Source: a virus. From it: a DNA stretch of 24,247 nucleotides. The stretch is taken from positions 1 through 24,247 of the IMG/VR virus record IMGVR_UViG_3300021091_000414; one strand, given 5' to 3'. Positions 14,195 to 23,880 of this stretch are shown piece after piece. Each line of letters starts with the position of its first letter. Positions within the stretch are counted from its first letter, which is position 1. The notes below the pieces were generated by a model that was not told the origin of the DNA, did no database searches, and was given only the letters and a program-made list of their open reading frames with translations. A program made the translations under genes and the position numbers.

Positions 14195-14782
14195 ATGACT
14201 ATCGAAACTATCAAGGTAAGTGACATCAACTCAGCCAGTGTGACACGCAACGCTCAGACAAGTGAATCCGTATCGGTACAGGGCGTATATAAGGCCGTGT
14301 GCTATGATGCGGAAGGAAAGATCAAGTGGGAAGATAACTTTCCTAATATCGTTACTACGGTAGGTAAGAATAATCTTCTTAACATTTATCTCGGGGCTAA
14401 CTCCATTACGGCTGTTCCTGTCACCTGGTATCTTGGGCTCATCGTAGCAAATGGGTATTCCGGAATTTCCGTAGCGGATACTGCCGCATCACATGCTGGC
14501 TGGTTAGAATCTGGCGCTCAAGGCGGAGCTGCTCCCGGCTATAGCCAGGGTACCCGTCGAGCCGTCACTTTCGCCGCGGCCGCGAATGGCGCAAAGGCTA
14601 CATCTAATGCTGCAATCTTTACAGTTAGCTCAGCTGGTACAATTAAGGGCGCTTTCCTGATAAACAATGAGACAAAGGCTGGCACAGGCGGTATTCTGTA
14701 TTCGGCCGGGCTATTTACTGTCGGCGACAAGGTAGTTACCGCAGCGGATACACTAAACGTAACATACACGGCATCTGCTTAA
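14195..14782 (+). CDS. Phage virion structural protein of a widespread tail/decoration-like family
   Basis: The 195-aa product reads VYKAVCYDAEGKIKWEDNFP near residues 31-50, NIVTTVGKNNLLNIYL, VTWYLGLIVANGYS, ADTAASHAGW near 94-103, RRAVTFAAAANGAKATSNAA near 120-139 and GAFLINNETK. The pattern 'WY.GL...Y....ADT..SH.GW...R....A.A..G...SN.A.F' is one I know from small structural proteins of many unrelated phages. Their function is mostly unassigned. The gene has its own consensus late promoter and the strongest ribosome-binding site in the region. It may therefore be a high-copy virion component inserted between the gp7- and gp8-position genes. It could be a decoration, collar or fibre-associated protein; sequence alone does not decide. 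A 28-nt gap follows before gp8. Confidence 0.7.
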   Translation: MTIETIKVSDINSASVTRNAQTSESVSVQGVYKAVCYDAEGKIKWEDNFPNIVTTVGKNNLLNIYLGANSITAVPVTWYLGLIVANGYSGISVADTAASHAGWLESGAQGGAAPGYSQGTRRAVTFAAAANGAKATSNAAIFTVSSAGTIKGAFLINNETKAGTGGILYSAGLFTVGDKVVTAADTLNVTYTASA

Positions 14783-14810
14783 TTTCATCAAATCATCATA
14801 GAGTATAGCT

Positions 14811-16400
14811 ATGCCTGGTATTATTACAAGACGATTTCGAATAAACAATGCCAAGCAATTTTTTGATGCAATAAGTGCTGCCACAAAGAAATTTTATATC
14901 TTCATCGGCCGCGTGACGCCTTATGCCGATGAAGCTGCGCCAACTACGCCAACCGATACAATTCAAAACACTCACTTTGATGGTTATCGCGACATGATTG
15001 CAATGAAACGAGTGCAGTCTTCCGACATATCGCAAGTAATACCTAAATATTTATGGGCCAATAATACTGCTTATACTCAATATATCGACACCAGTACGTC
15101 ATTGTTTCCTACTTCAACATCAGTCTATTCGAATACTACATTCTACGTATTAACCGATGCTGATAACGTATATAAATGTATATACAATAATCGTGGTGGG
15201 CGATCAACCGTAAAGCCTACTGGGACAAGTACGTCTATCATAACTACAGCTGACAAGTATCGCTGGAAATTTCTATACAACGTAAGTGGAGCAGATAAAA
15301 CTAAATTCTTTTCTACATCGTTTATTCCTGTAAAGACACTAACAGCTAATAATGGAAGTGCTCAGTGGTCAGTTCAGCAGGCCGCAGCAAATGGTGCAAT
15401 ACATAATATTCTAATTACAGCTAATGGAACAGGATATGTAACGACATCAAATACATTCTCGGCCGTATCAAATAGTACGACGATGGTATTAAAGAATAAT
15501 GCAAGTACTACCGATGACATTTATACACTATCGACTCTATATATTTCTGCTGGATTAGGAGCTGGTCAGCTTCGTAAAATCGTGAACTATGTCGGATTAA
15601 CCCGTACTGTAACAGTAAATACCGCTTTTACTCAAACACCAAATACATCTTCTAGTTATATTGTAGGTCCAAACGTAATCATAAAAGGTGATTCTGGAGC
15701 CTCCAGCGCACAGCGCGCGCTCGCATACGTTTCGAATGCTGCATTTGGGCAAATTCGAGATATCACGATGATAACCGAGGGTCTACACTATTCCACAGCT
15801 AACGTATCTATTTCGGCCAATTCATCTTATGGGTCAGGCTGTGTCGCCAGGCCAATAATATCGCCTAAGGGTGGGCACGGTAAAGATCCCGTACAAGAGC
15901 TTGGTGCAGTCGATGTTATGCTAAGTGTGCGCGTAACAGGATCGGAATCCAATACATTTCCTACCAATAATGACTTTCGTATAATTGGTTTAGTGAGCGA
16001 TCCATTACTTCGTGGTGGCTCATCGGCTAATGCGTCGGTAATCGATCAGTGTAGCAGGATTACCGTTACGTCGCTTTCTGGCGATCTTACTTCTGATGAA
16101 ATCATTACTGGTGATACCAGCGGAGCTAAATCCAGGTTTGTACGATTTGCCAATACAAACAATGCACGAACAGCAGGTATAGTTCGTGTTATTCGAGTTG
16201 CCACAAATGGAACAGGCGGCACATATAAGGTAGGGGAAACTGTCACTGGAAGTGTTTCGGGAAAAACTGCCACGGTAGCATCATTTACCAAGCCTGCCGT
16301 GAGAGAATTTACCGGAAACATTATATATACTGAGAACAGGACGTCTATCGCAAGAGCGCCCGAGCAATTAGAGGACATTAAAATGGTTGTGAAATTCTAA
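14811..16400 (+). CDS. 8: Baseplate wedge subunit, T4 gp8-like
   Basis: The 529-aa product is longer than T4 gp8 (334 aa), as in cyanophage-type relatives. Family features include YIFIGRVTPYADE near residues 29-41, FYVLTDADNVYKCIYNNRGG near 111-130, the conserved ADKYRWKFLYNVSGADKTKF near 147-166, and a C-terminal region with SPKGGHGKDPVQELGAVDVM near 352-371 followed by NDFRIIGLVSDP. In T4 a gp8 dimer binds gp7 and gp10 in the wedge. The ribosome-binding site is weak (TAGAG), and the upstream strong promoter probably serves it too. The stop overlaps the next ATG by one base. The expanded second half contains repeated Gly/Ser/Thr strands of unknown role. Confidence 0.85.
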   Translation: MPGIITRRFRINNAKQFFDAISAATKKFYIFIGRVTPYADEAAPTTPTDTIQNTHFDGYRDMIAMKRVQSSDISQVIPKYLWANNTAYTQYIDTSTSLFPTSTSVYSNTTFYVLTDADNVYKCIYNNRGGRSTVKPTGTSTSIITTADKYRWKFLYNVSGADKTKFFSTSFIPVKTLTANNGSAQWSVQQAAANGAIHNILITANGTGYVTTSNTFSAVSNSTTMVLKNNASTTDDIYTLSTLYISAGLGAGQLRKIVNYVGLTRTVTVNTAFTQTPNTSSSYIVGPNVIIKGDSGASSAQRALAYVSNAAFGQIRDITMITEGLHYSTANVSISANSSYGSGCVARPIISPKGGHGKDPVQELGAVDVMLSVRVTGSESNTFPTNNDFRIIGLVSDPLLRGGSSANASVIDQCSRITVTSLSGDLTSDEIITGDTSGAKSRFVRFANTNNARTAGIVRVIRVATNGTGGTYKVGETVTGSVSGKTATVASFTKPAVREFTGNIIYTENRTSIARAPEQLEDIKMVVKF

Positions 16401-19400
16401 TGGCATCCATAGCAAATACCGCCACTCTCTCTACCAATCTGAATGTCGATCCTTACTATGATGATTTTAATGAGTCTAAGAATTTTCATCGAGTTCTGTT
16501 TAGACCGGGCTTGGCTGTGCAGGCGCGCGAGCTTACGCAGATGCAATCTATTCTTCAGAATCAGATTGATCGCTTCGCAGAGCATATATTCAAGGAAGGT
16601 AGCATCGTTCGTGGATGCGAACTAAAGCTTGATCAGAGATTTTACTATGTGAAGCTTCGCGATAAAAATTCTACAGGGTCTACGGTAAACGCGGCCGCGT
16701 TTTTAAATAAGACAGTCAAGGGAACAACGTCTGGTGTTCGTGCTGTTGTTAATGCTACTACCGATGGCTCGCAAGCCAATACACCAAACTTTAAGTCATT
16801 ATATGTAAAGTATATTGCCGCAAATACAAGTGGCGCAAAGTTTTTTGCTAATAATGAAATTCTAACAGCCACAGATGGATCAGGCATCACGGCCAATACA
16901 ATTACGGCCGCTATGGGTGGCGCTACAGGTCACGGCAGTTCAATCACGATTGCCTCTGGTGTCGTGTTCGCGAAAGATCATTTCATTCGTGTCGATGAAC
17001 AAACGCTAACTCTGGAAAGATATTCGGCTAATGCGACATTCCGTATTGGTTTGGATATTAATGAGAGCATCGTATCCGACGTTGATGATACTACTCTACT
17101 CGATCCCGCAAGTGGCGCATTTAATTATGCTGCTCCAGGCGCAACTCGATTAAAGCTTGTGGCCACGCTCGCCAAAAAAACAACTACAGAAAACACTGCG
17201 AATAATTTCATCGAACTTATGCAAATTAAGAATGGTGTAGTTCAAAGTCAGTCCGACAAGCCTGAATATGCTGCAATCAAGGATTATATCGCTCGGCGTA
17301 CATACGATGAATCGGGCAACTATATTGTTCACGGAATGAGTCTTCGTCTGAGAGAACATCTATCTAGTGCCAACAATCAAGGCGTATTCACGGCCGCACA
17401 GGGCGGTAACACTAGTCTTATAACGATTGATATGCAGCCCGGCAAGGCTTACGTTCAGGGATATGATATTGAAACTCTAGTAACAAAACAAATTAATATT
17501 AGAAAAGGCATTGATTTTCAATCTCTAGAGCAGGTCAAGACATTGATTGATTATGGTAATTACGTTATAGTCGATAACGTAGTTGGTGCATGGGATATCA
17601 ATGGTCAAGATACAGTTACACTGCGCGGCCAACAGGCCAATGCGATAAGCACTCGCTCATATTCGACAACCAATTATCCTGCTTCCTCTATTGGTACTGC
17701 CCGCGTGCGTGGGCTTGAATATTATTCGGGCACTCCTGGTCTTCCGTCCGCTCAATATAAGGTGTATCTGACAGATATAAAAATGACGGCGGCCAACAAA
17801 AGTTTCGCTAATGTTCAATTTATTGGATTCTCGGCCGGTGGGTCAAGCGCGAACGGTAAAGCTGATATCGTCGGATCAAATGGACTTAATGCAAACACTG
17901 CCGATCCCTCGTTCGATAGGGCAGTATTCAAGTTGCCCACAATTGCAACGAAAAGACTACGTGATACATCAGGTAATATCGATACCGACTTTACCTTCTA
18001 TAAATCATTCGATATATCGTTCGGTGCAACAGGCCAAGCCACTATAACTACGGGCGATAATTCAGAGCGTTTTGCCGGATCGGGCACATTAAGCGATTCC
18101 GCAACTAGGTCGAATTACTATATTGTCTCGCGAGGCTCGGCTAACACAAATACTCTCACCGGCACAGTAAGTGTAACGAATGGTTCAAATACAGTAACTG
18201 GTTCTGGAACGGCATTTACGACGCAAGTAAACCCTGGCGATCTGATTCGCATCGCTAATACTGGTACCACAAATTTTCTTGTGAGCGAAGTGACGAACGA
18301 TACTTCACTGAAAGTGCTAAATGCTGCCGGAGTTACAAAGACGGGTATGCCGTTTCACAAGAGATTTATACAGGGGCAAATTCTCGATCTTGGTGGCGTA
18401 GGCCGCGACGGCACGCGATCCATTACAGTTTCGGGTTCACCCACGACTACTTCGTTAATCGATTTAAATGAAACTCTTAATTCACCAGCAACGCTTACTG
18501 CTACTGCCATCGTCAAGCTTACCAAGGCGGATGGTCAAGAAGCAGCTAAAACTGTTGTTCGTAACAGATTAGTTCAGATTCGCATTGGTAATGCCGCTGC
18601 GGGAAATTCGTATGCAGGTAATACATCTGGGCCATGGCCACTAGGACTATCCGATGGATTTAAACTTGTTTCGGTTCGCAAGCAAAGCGGAAGCAATTTC
18701 GCATCTGTATCTGCTGGATCGGACGTAACGAATGACTTCATTCTCGATAGCGGTATGCGCGATAACTTTTATGATCATGCTCGATTAGTTAAGAAGCCAG
18801 GTAGCGGCCTAACTATTTCTTCTGGTGATAGGCTTCTTGTTAAACTGGATCATTTCACTCATTCGTATTCGACCGGCGTAGGATATTTATCGGTAGATTC
18901 ATATCCTGTAAACGATGCAACGGCTGGATCAGATACGACTAAAATCTTCACATATGAAATTCCCGTATATACTTCGCCGTCAGATGGCATGAGCTTTGAT
19001 CTTCGCGATTCAATCGATGTGCGACCACGCACGACTGATACTGCAAATAGCGTTACTACTCTGACTAATATATCGGTCAATCCACTGGTGTCAACATCAT
19101 TCGATGAACCAAGTGGTGGTCTACATTTCTCTCCACCTCAACAAGATTTGACGGCTGATCTTGACTATTACCTTGAGCGTAAGGATCTTATTGTTCTGAA
19201 CAAGGATGGTTCGATGGGAGCAATAGCCGGTACGCCTTCACTATTTCCCCGCGCGCCGACGGTGCCAGCCGAGGGCATTATTCTGGCCGAAGTGAGTCTT
19301 GCTCCATATCCTTCACTTCCGTCTGAAATTGCGCGGCGAGTGGGCAGGCCTGATATGTCAAACGGTGTTTATCCTGTGAAGAATTCACGCTTTACAATGC

Positions 19401-22400
19401 GTGACATAGGCGTCATTAAGGATCGTGTAGACAATCTTGAATATTATACTTCTCTATCTCTTCTTGAAAACGATGCCAAGTCATTGATCGTTCAAGATGC
19501 AAATGGGCTAGATCGATTCAAGAATGGAATTTTAGTCGATTCGTTTACCGGTCACAAGATCGGTAACGTGTATGATTCCGATTATAAGATTGCAATCGAT
19601 CCTTCGAAGGGTGAAGCTCGGCCTCCGTTTGCCATAAACAACGTAGAACTATTTTACCATGCTGCGAATTCATCGAATGTCGTTCGCACAAATGTTACCG
19701 CCGATGGTATTTCTCGCGATCAGATAGTATTGATTAGTAATTCACAAATTCTGTTCTCAAATAATGAAACCCTAACATCTGGTGCAAGCACGGCCAACCT
19801 TCGATATCAGGTAGACAACAAATTGTATATCGAAGCTGCCACAGGCAACTTTGCCGCGGCCGCTTCTGTAGTTGGCGGTACTAGCGGCAAAACAGCTACT
19901 ATCAGTAGCACTATCACAACGACTGTTGGCGATTTGTTGACTCTTCCATATACTCATGAAATTCTCGTAGATCAGAAATATGCAACAACTACTCGCAATA
20001 CAGCTGGAGCTTTCTACAATTGGGCTGGCGTGCTAGTTCTTGATCCAGCCGAAGATTATTGGGTAGATACGACGATTGCTCCTGCCGTTCAGGTTAATTT
20101 CGATTTAAATACAGATAACTGGTTGCATCTGGCCAATTCATGGCAGACACAATGGGGTGCATGGAACACAGTATGGACAGGTACGAGAGCTAGTGGAGCA
20201 ACTTCGACTAGTACTTCAGGTGTATATGCGTCGGGCCAACAGCTCCTGCAGGACTTCACCATATCCAATGAAATGGTGACTACTACTGAGAGAAGCCGAA
20301 CTGGTATCACACCAACAATTACAGTGCAGAACACAACACAGTCTTTGGGTAATACTGTCCGTGATGTGAATCTACAGCCCTACATGCGCTCGCGTGTCAT
20401 TCGATTTACAGCCCATGCAGTAAAACCAAGCACACGATTATACGCATTCTTTGATGGTACGAATGTGTCCAATTATGTGACGCCGACCAACTCTTCGTTT
20501 GCAAACACAGCAAACGAGGGCGGTATTCTAACAAGCGATAGCACAGGCAGATTATACGGTACGTTCCGTGTACCAAATGATAGCTCGCTTCGATTCAATA
20601 CAGGATCGCGCAATCTGCGCTTTACGGATAATCCTACGAACGCTCAGGGTCTGGGGCTTCTTACAACTTCGGCCGAAGCTACCTATACAGCCCAGGGTCT
20701 TTCTACTACAGCGCAAGACACAATTGTTGCGACAAGACAGCCTGTAATCACTCAGATAACATCGACAGAGACGACAACTATCACAACAAGTAATTGGGTT
20801 CAAGTCGGTGGCGGCACAAATGTTGTCGGCACTATACCTGATCCGCCGCCGGCGCCGGCGGCCGCCGACTTCGGCGTTTGGGGGTTAGCGAGCCCGGGCG
20901 ATGGCGACGCCGACGATCCCATATCCCAGACATTTCTTGTCAATACTATGCAATCGTCCAGAATATCTGGCACAGGCGCGTTCATCACCAAAGTCGATCT
21001 ATTCTTCTCGACAAAGGATTCGACGCTACCAGTCATCGTGGAAATTAGAGAAGTCGATCCGGCTACTGGGCATCAAACATTGCGTACAGTTCCCTATGGT
21101 CAGGCTATTGTCCCATCGTCTCTTGTCAATACAAGCACCGATGGCAGCAAACCCACACCGTTCTACTTCCCTTCGCCAGTATATCTTTTGAATGATCGTT
21201 CATATGCAATCGTAGTCATTCCCGGCGCATCAAATCCTAATTATCGTGTACACACGGCTCGAATTGGCGAAAACGATACGCTGACGGGCAACAGAATTAC
21301 AGCCCAGCCCGCATCCGGTATGATGTTTATTTCCTCAGATGATCGTACCTACAGCGCAATTCAAGAAGAGGATATGAAGTATCGCCTGTATATGGCAAAA
21401 TTTAACAAGTCCTTGGTTGGTAGTATTGTGGTCAAAAATGAAAATCGCGACTATCTGACTGTAGCAAATCAATCGGCCGCACTTCATACGATTGGTGAAC
21501 AAGTTCACGGGATAACTCTTCTTCATGGTACATTTGCAAATACAAAAACCCTAAGCGTTGCAAACAATACGACATTTGCACAGGGCATGGTATCTGGTGC
21601 CACTGGTATAGTTACCTCGTTTTCGGCCAACACGGTTACTGTTCGCGATGTTACCACGGCTGTTAAATTCAAGGGCAAAGAGAGAATTCGTATACGTACA
21701 AACAACGCAACGAGCGGCGGTATTGTCGGTAATTCGACAGGCGTTATAATATCGGCCACTACTCCAATCGGCTTTGTTACCTACTACGACGCGGTGAACT
21801 ACGCAAATACTCACCTGCATCTTTCTAACACATCATTTATAAACAGCGGTGCCGCTTGTACTTCCAATCGTATGTTCACGAACAATACATTTATACGTGG
21901 GCAGTCAAACGGATATACCGCACGAATCGTTGCAATGAATAGACTTCAGGGAGATGTATTTAAGTTTACAACTGATTATCTACAACCATCAAATACTACT
22001 ATCTCTTCAAGTACCAAGATGGCTTTATCTGGCTCGTCACGCGATACGTCATATGTTCCTGTCAATATTAATGGAGACACAGAACTGAATGTGCCTCGCT
22101 TTATTCTATCGCGGTCAGTAGAGTCTAATACCAGTGCCAGTAGTAGTTCATTCGCATCATCTCGGTCGGCCGAGTTCAAAATCGCGATTGGGTCTACCAG
22201 CGATTTGTCAAGCCCGGCCGTTGATTTGCGTCGTACTTCACTTTGCCTGATAGAAAATCTTATCAACTCCAATAATGCTATTGGATCAAGTGAAGACGGC
22301 ATTAAGACTGGCGGCAATGCAAAGGCTAAATATATTAGTCGGCGCGTAACACTGGCTGATGGGCAAGATGCCGAAGACCTTCGTGTATATGTAACCGCAT

Positions 22401-22768
22401 ATAAACCAAGTGGCGCAGGAGTGCATGTTTACTATAAGGCTCTGAATAGAGAAGACAGCGATACTTTCTCTGATTCTAGCTGGATACCAATGACTCCTGT
22501 AACAGACGCTGGTTTCACAAGCACTGCGCGGTATTCATCCAGTGAGGATACAGAGGATTTTCTAGAGCTGGCCTATAAGATAGATTCATATTCAAATACA
22601 CACAAGTCAGGAGCCAATACGACAAGTGGTATTATGGAATATCGCAATACACTGGGCGCGCGATATACGGGCTTCAAGTATTTCGCAATCAAGATTGTTC
22701 TAACGCATACTACAAGCACACGGCCGCCACGTATTCGCGATTTCCGCGCAATCGCACTACAGATTTAA
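16400..22768 (+). CDS. Giant baseplate/fibre-anchoring protein, DUF4815-type N-terminus
   Basis: The 2122-aa product is the largest in the window. The N-terminus has LFRPGLAVQARELTQMQSIL near residues 33-52, then QNQIDRFAEHIFKEGSIVRG, the signature I associate with DUF4815 proteins of T4-like marine phages. Conserved blocks follow: a Trp-rich WGAWNTVWTG near 1250-1259, MRSRVIRFTAHAVKPSTRLY near 1328-1347 with AFFDGTNVS, FNTGSRNLRFTDNP near 1400, and a Pro/Ala hinge (PPPAPAAADFG) near 1482-1492. Then come DPISQTFLVN near 1510 and a C-terminal RVYVTAYKPSGAGVHVYYKA near 1996-2015 with PPRIRDFRAIALQI at the end. Such proteins replace or surround gp10-like wedge parts and likely carry fibres. It starts in overlap with the gp8 stop. 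Confidence 0.75.
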   Translation: MASIANTATLSTNLNVDPYYDDFNESKNFHRVLFRPGLAVQARELTQMQSILQNQIDRFAEHIFKEGSIVRGCELKLDQRFYYVKLRDKNSTGSTVNAAAFLNKTVKGTTSGVRAVVNATTDGSQANTPNFKSLYVKYIAANTSGAKFFANNEILTATDGSGITANTITAAMGGATGHGSSITIASGVVFAKDHFIRVDEQTLTLERYSANATFRIGLDINESIVSDVDDTTLLDPASGAFNYAAPGATRLKLVATLAKKTTTENTANNFIELMQIKNGVVQSQSDKPEYAAIKDYIARRTYDESGNYIVHGMSLRLREHLSSANNQGVFTAAQGGNTSLITIDMQPGKAYVQGYDIETLVTKQINIRKGIDFQSLEQVKTLIDYGNYVIVDNVVGAWDINGQDTVTLRGQQANAISTRSYSTTNYPASSIGTARVRGLEYYSGTPGLPSAQYKVYLTDIKMTAANKSFANVQFIGFSAGGSSANGKADIVGSNGLNANTADPSFDRAVFKLPTIATKRLRDTSGNIDTDFTFYKSFDISFGATGQATITTGDNSERFAGSGTLSDSATRSNYYIVSRGSANTNTLTGTVSVTNGSNTVTGSGTAFTTQVNPGDLIRIANTGTTNFLVSEVTNDTSLKVLNAAGVTKTGMPFHKRFIQGQILDLGGVGRDGTRSITVSGSPTTTSLIDLNETLNSPATLTATAIVKLTKADGQEAAKTVVRNRLVQIRIGNAAAGNSYAGNTSGPWPLGLSDGFKLVSVRKQSGSNFASVSAGSDVTNDFILDSGMRDNFYDHARLVKKPGSGLTISSGDRLLVKLDHFTHSYSTGVGYLSVDSYPVNDATAGSDTTKIFTYEIPVYTSPSDGMSFDLRDSIDVRPRTTDTANSVTTLTNISVNPLVSTSFDEPSGGLHFSPPQQDLTADLDYYLERKDLIVLNKDGSMGAIAGTPSLFPRAPTVPAEGIILAEVSLAPYPSLPSEIARRVGRPDMSNGVYPVKNSRFTMRDIGVIKDRVDNLEYYTSLSLLENDAKSLIVQDANGLDRFKNGILVDSFTGHKIGNVYDSDYKIAIDPSKGEARPPFAINNVELFYHAANSSNVVRTNVTADGISRDQIVLISNSQILFSNNETLTSGASTANLRYQVDNKLYIEAATGNFAAAASVVGGTSGKTATISSTITTTVGDLLTLPYTHEILVDQKYATTTRNTAGAFYNWAGVLVLDPAEDYWVDTTIAPAVQVNFDLNTDNWLHLANSWQTQWGAWNTVWTGTRASGATSTSTSGVYASGQQLLQDFTISNEMVTTTERSRTGITPTITVQNTTQSLGNTVRDVNLQPYMRSRVIRFTAHAVKPSTRLYAFFDGTNVSNYVTPTNSSFANTANEGGILTSDSTGRLYGTFRVPNDSSLRFNTGSRNLRFTDNPTNAQGLGLLTTSAEATYTAQGLSTTAQDTIVATRQPVITQITSTETTTITTSNWVQVGGGTNVVGTIPDPPPAPAAADFGVWGLASPGDGDADDPISQTFLVNTMQSSRISGTGAFITKVDLFFSTKDSTLPVIVEIREVDPATGHQTLRTVPYGQAIVPSSLVNTSTDGSKPTPFYFPSPVYLLNDRSYAIVVIPGASNPNYRVHTARIGENDTLTGNRITAQPASGMMFISSDDRTYSAIQEEDMKYRLYMAKFNKSLVGSIVVKNENRDYLTVANQSAALHTIGEQVHGITLLHGTFANTKTLSVANNTTFAQGMVSGATGIVTSFSANTVTVRDVTTAVKFKGKERIRIRTNNATSGGIVGNSTGVIISATTPIGFVTYYDAVNYANTHLHLSNTSFINSGAACTSNRMFTNNTFIRGQSNGYTARIVAMNRLQGDVFKFTTDYLQPSNTTISSSTKMALSGSSRDTSYVPVNINGDTELNVPRFILSRSVESNTSASSSSFASSRSAEFKIAIGSTSDLSSPAVDLRRTSLCLIENLINSNNAIGSSEDGIKTGGNAKAKYISRRVTLADGQDAEDLRVYVTAYKPSGAGVHVYYKALNREDSDTFSDSSWIPMTPVTDAGFTSTARYSSSEDTEDFLELAYKIDSYSNTHKSGANTTSGIMEYRNTLGARYTGFKYFAIKIVLTHTTSTRPPRIRDFRAIALQI

Positions 22769-22769
22769 C

Positions 22770-22985
22770 ATGTATACAAAAGTGAAAGATGCGCCTGGTT
22801 TTGTTCGAGGAGAAAACTCCGCTATATTATCGACAGATGTGGCGAGTTTAACTTCATATAAAAAACGGCGCGATCAGCTTAATGAAATGAGAGCTGCTGT
22901 ACATGATATAAATAACATGAAGATAGAATTAAATGAAATAAAATCCATGTTGCAAACAATTATCGGAAAAATACAAAATGGCTAA
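22770..22985 (+). CDS. Small coiled-coil protein linked to the DUF4815-type protein
   Basis: The 71-aa product begins YTKVKDAPGFVRGENSAIL, followed by a helical half with a clear heptad look (RRDQLNEMRAAVHDINNMKI, then ELNEIKSMLQTIIGKIQ). Short proteins with a 'KV+.A.G.VRD.NS.AIL' start and a C-terminal coiled coil are common next to large structural genes in T4-like marine phages; no function is assigned that I know of. It starts 1 nt after the upstream stop with no ribosome-binding site, so its translation is probably coupled. It overlaps fibre 1 by 8 nt. A trimerising adaptor or fibre chaperone is a reasonable guess, but only a guess. Confidence 0.7.
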   Translation: MYTKVKDAPGFVRGENSAILSTDVASLTSYKKRRDQLNEMRAAVHDINNMKIELNEIKSMLQTIIGKIQNG

Positions 22986-23820
22986 AATTGCCAACGTAGC
23001 ATTGACCAATACATTTGATACATGGCGTATTACGTCAAATAAAGCATTTGATCGGCTAAGTCAGTTTGCAATAAACAATTCATCGCTATATGCAAATACA
23101 GTTACGGCCAATAACAACCTTAATGCATTGAAAAATGCCACGATTACAAAGAATCTAACTGTATCGGGCAATACATCCACTAATAAAGCAACTGTTACCT
23201 CAGCGCTGACTGTATCGGGTAATACAACATTAGGTGCTGCAGGTAAGACAATTACATCTACCGGTGTTCTAGCTCATACTGGTAATCTAACTGTATCTGG
23301 TAATACCTCCGCTAATAAAGCAACAGTTACGTCGGCTCTAACAGTATCAGGTAATACAACATTAGGTGCTGCCGGTAAGACAATTACATCGACTGGTCTT
23401 CTGGGCCATACTGGTCGAGCCACTATTAGTACAAATCTAACTGTATCTGGTAATACGACGCTGGGTGCTGCGGGTAAGACGATTACAACGACAGGTGATC
23501 TATCCCACACCGGTGATATTACTGCATCTGGTGATATCACATCGAATTCGGATCTGGCATTTAAGTCTAACGTCGAAATAATTACCAATGCTCTCGACAA
23601 ATTAAGTAACATCAAAGGTATTACATTCAATAGCGATGGTGTTTTGCGCCGTCGGACAGGAGTCATAGCTCAGGATGTACAGACGGTGTTGCCCGAAGCT
23701 ATTCATACTAATTCCGATGGTCATCTATCTGTTGCATATGGCAATATGGTCGGACTTTTAGTGGAAGCCATCAAGGAACTGGATAAAAAAATCAAGAATA
23801 TTACCGAATCAAATCGATAA
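22978..23820 (+). CDS. Tail fibre 1 with C-terminal S74 intramolecular chaperone
   Basis: The 280-aa product has three parts. Residues 1-58 form an attachment region shared with fibre 2 (FDRLSQFAINNSSLYANTVT). Residues 59-102 and 103-146 are two 44-residue repeats built around LTVSGNTTLGAAGKTITSTG, with a partial third to about 178; this beta-repeat style is typical of trimeric fibre shafts. The C-terminus (about 191-280) is a Peptidase S74 domain: Ser191 and Lys196 in SDLAFK match the Ser-Asp-x-x-x-Lys dyad, followed by GVIAQDVQTVLPEAI near 228-242 and YGNMVGLLVEAIKELDKKI near 254-272. The domain normally helps trimerise the fibre and then cuts itself off before the Ser. The protein is short for a receptor-binding fibre, so it may be a tip or a short fibre. 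Confidence 0.85.
   Translation: MAKIANVALTNTFDTWRITSNKAFDRLSQFAINNSSLYANTVTANNNLNALKNATITKNLTVSGNTSTNKATVTSALTVSGNTTLGAAGKTITSTGVLAHTGNLTVSGNTSANKATVTSALTVSGNTTLGAAGKTITSTGLLGHTGRATISTNLTVSGNTTLGAAGKTITTTGDLSHTGDITASGDITSNSDLAFKSNVEIITNALDKLSNIKGITFNSDGVLRRRTGVIAQDVQTVLPEAIHTNSDGHLSVAYGNMVGLLVEAIKELDKKIKNITESNR
23154..23417 (+). repeat. Two 132-bp tandem repeats in fibre 1
   Basis: Two consecutive 44-codon units start at the AATCTAACTGTATC-type sequences at about 23154 and 23286. They encode NLTVSGNTS[T/A]NKATVTSA followed by LTVSGNTTLGAAGKTITSTG. They differ mainly by synonymous changes, and a shortened third copy follows. The core LTVSGNTTLGAAGKTIT is the same as in fibre 2. Confidence 0.8.
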
Positions 23821-23836
23821 GACAAATAACTACTGA

Positions 23837-23844
23837 ACTAAATA
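23837..23844 (+). promoter_or_regulatory. Late-promoter-like octamer ACTAAATA before fibre 2
   Basis: GAACTAAATAG at 23836-23845 is identical in 11 bases to the distal motif before gp25. It sits 36 nt upstream of the fibre 2 ATG, with GAAGG as ribosome-binding site. It indicates that fibre 2 can be transcribed independently of fibre 1. Confidence 0.5.
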
Positions 23845-23880
23845 GTCTAAAGTTCTTTACTAAAAATATAGAAGGTTAAT

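Noticed and set aside
15042-15051. TAAATATTTA inside gp8 as a further late promoter
   Set aside because: It is intragenic, palindromic AT-rich sequence with no gene start nearby.
20842-20876. GC-rich Pro/Ala segment of the 2122-aa gene as an insertion or recombination scar
   Set aside because: It is short, in frame, and explained by a proline/alanine hinge using GC-rich codons; no flanking repeats are seen.
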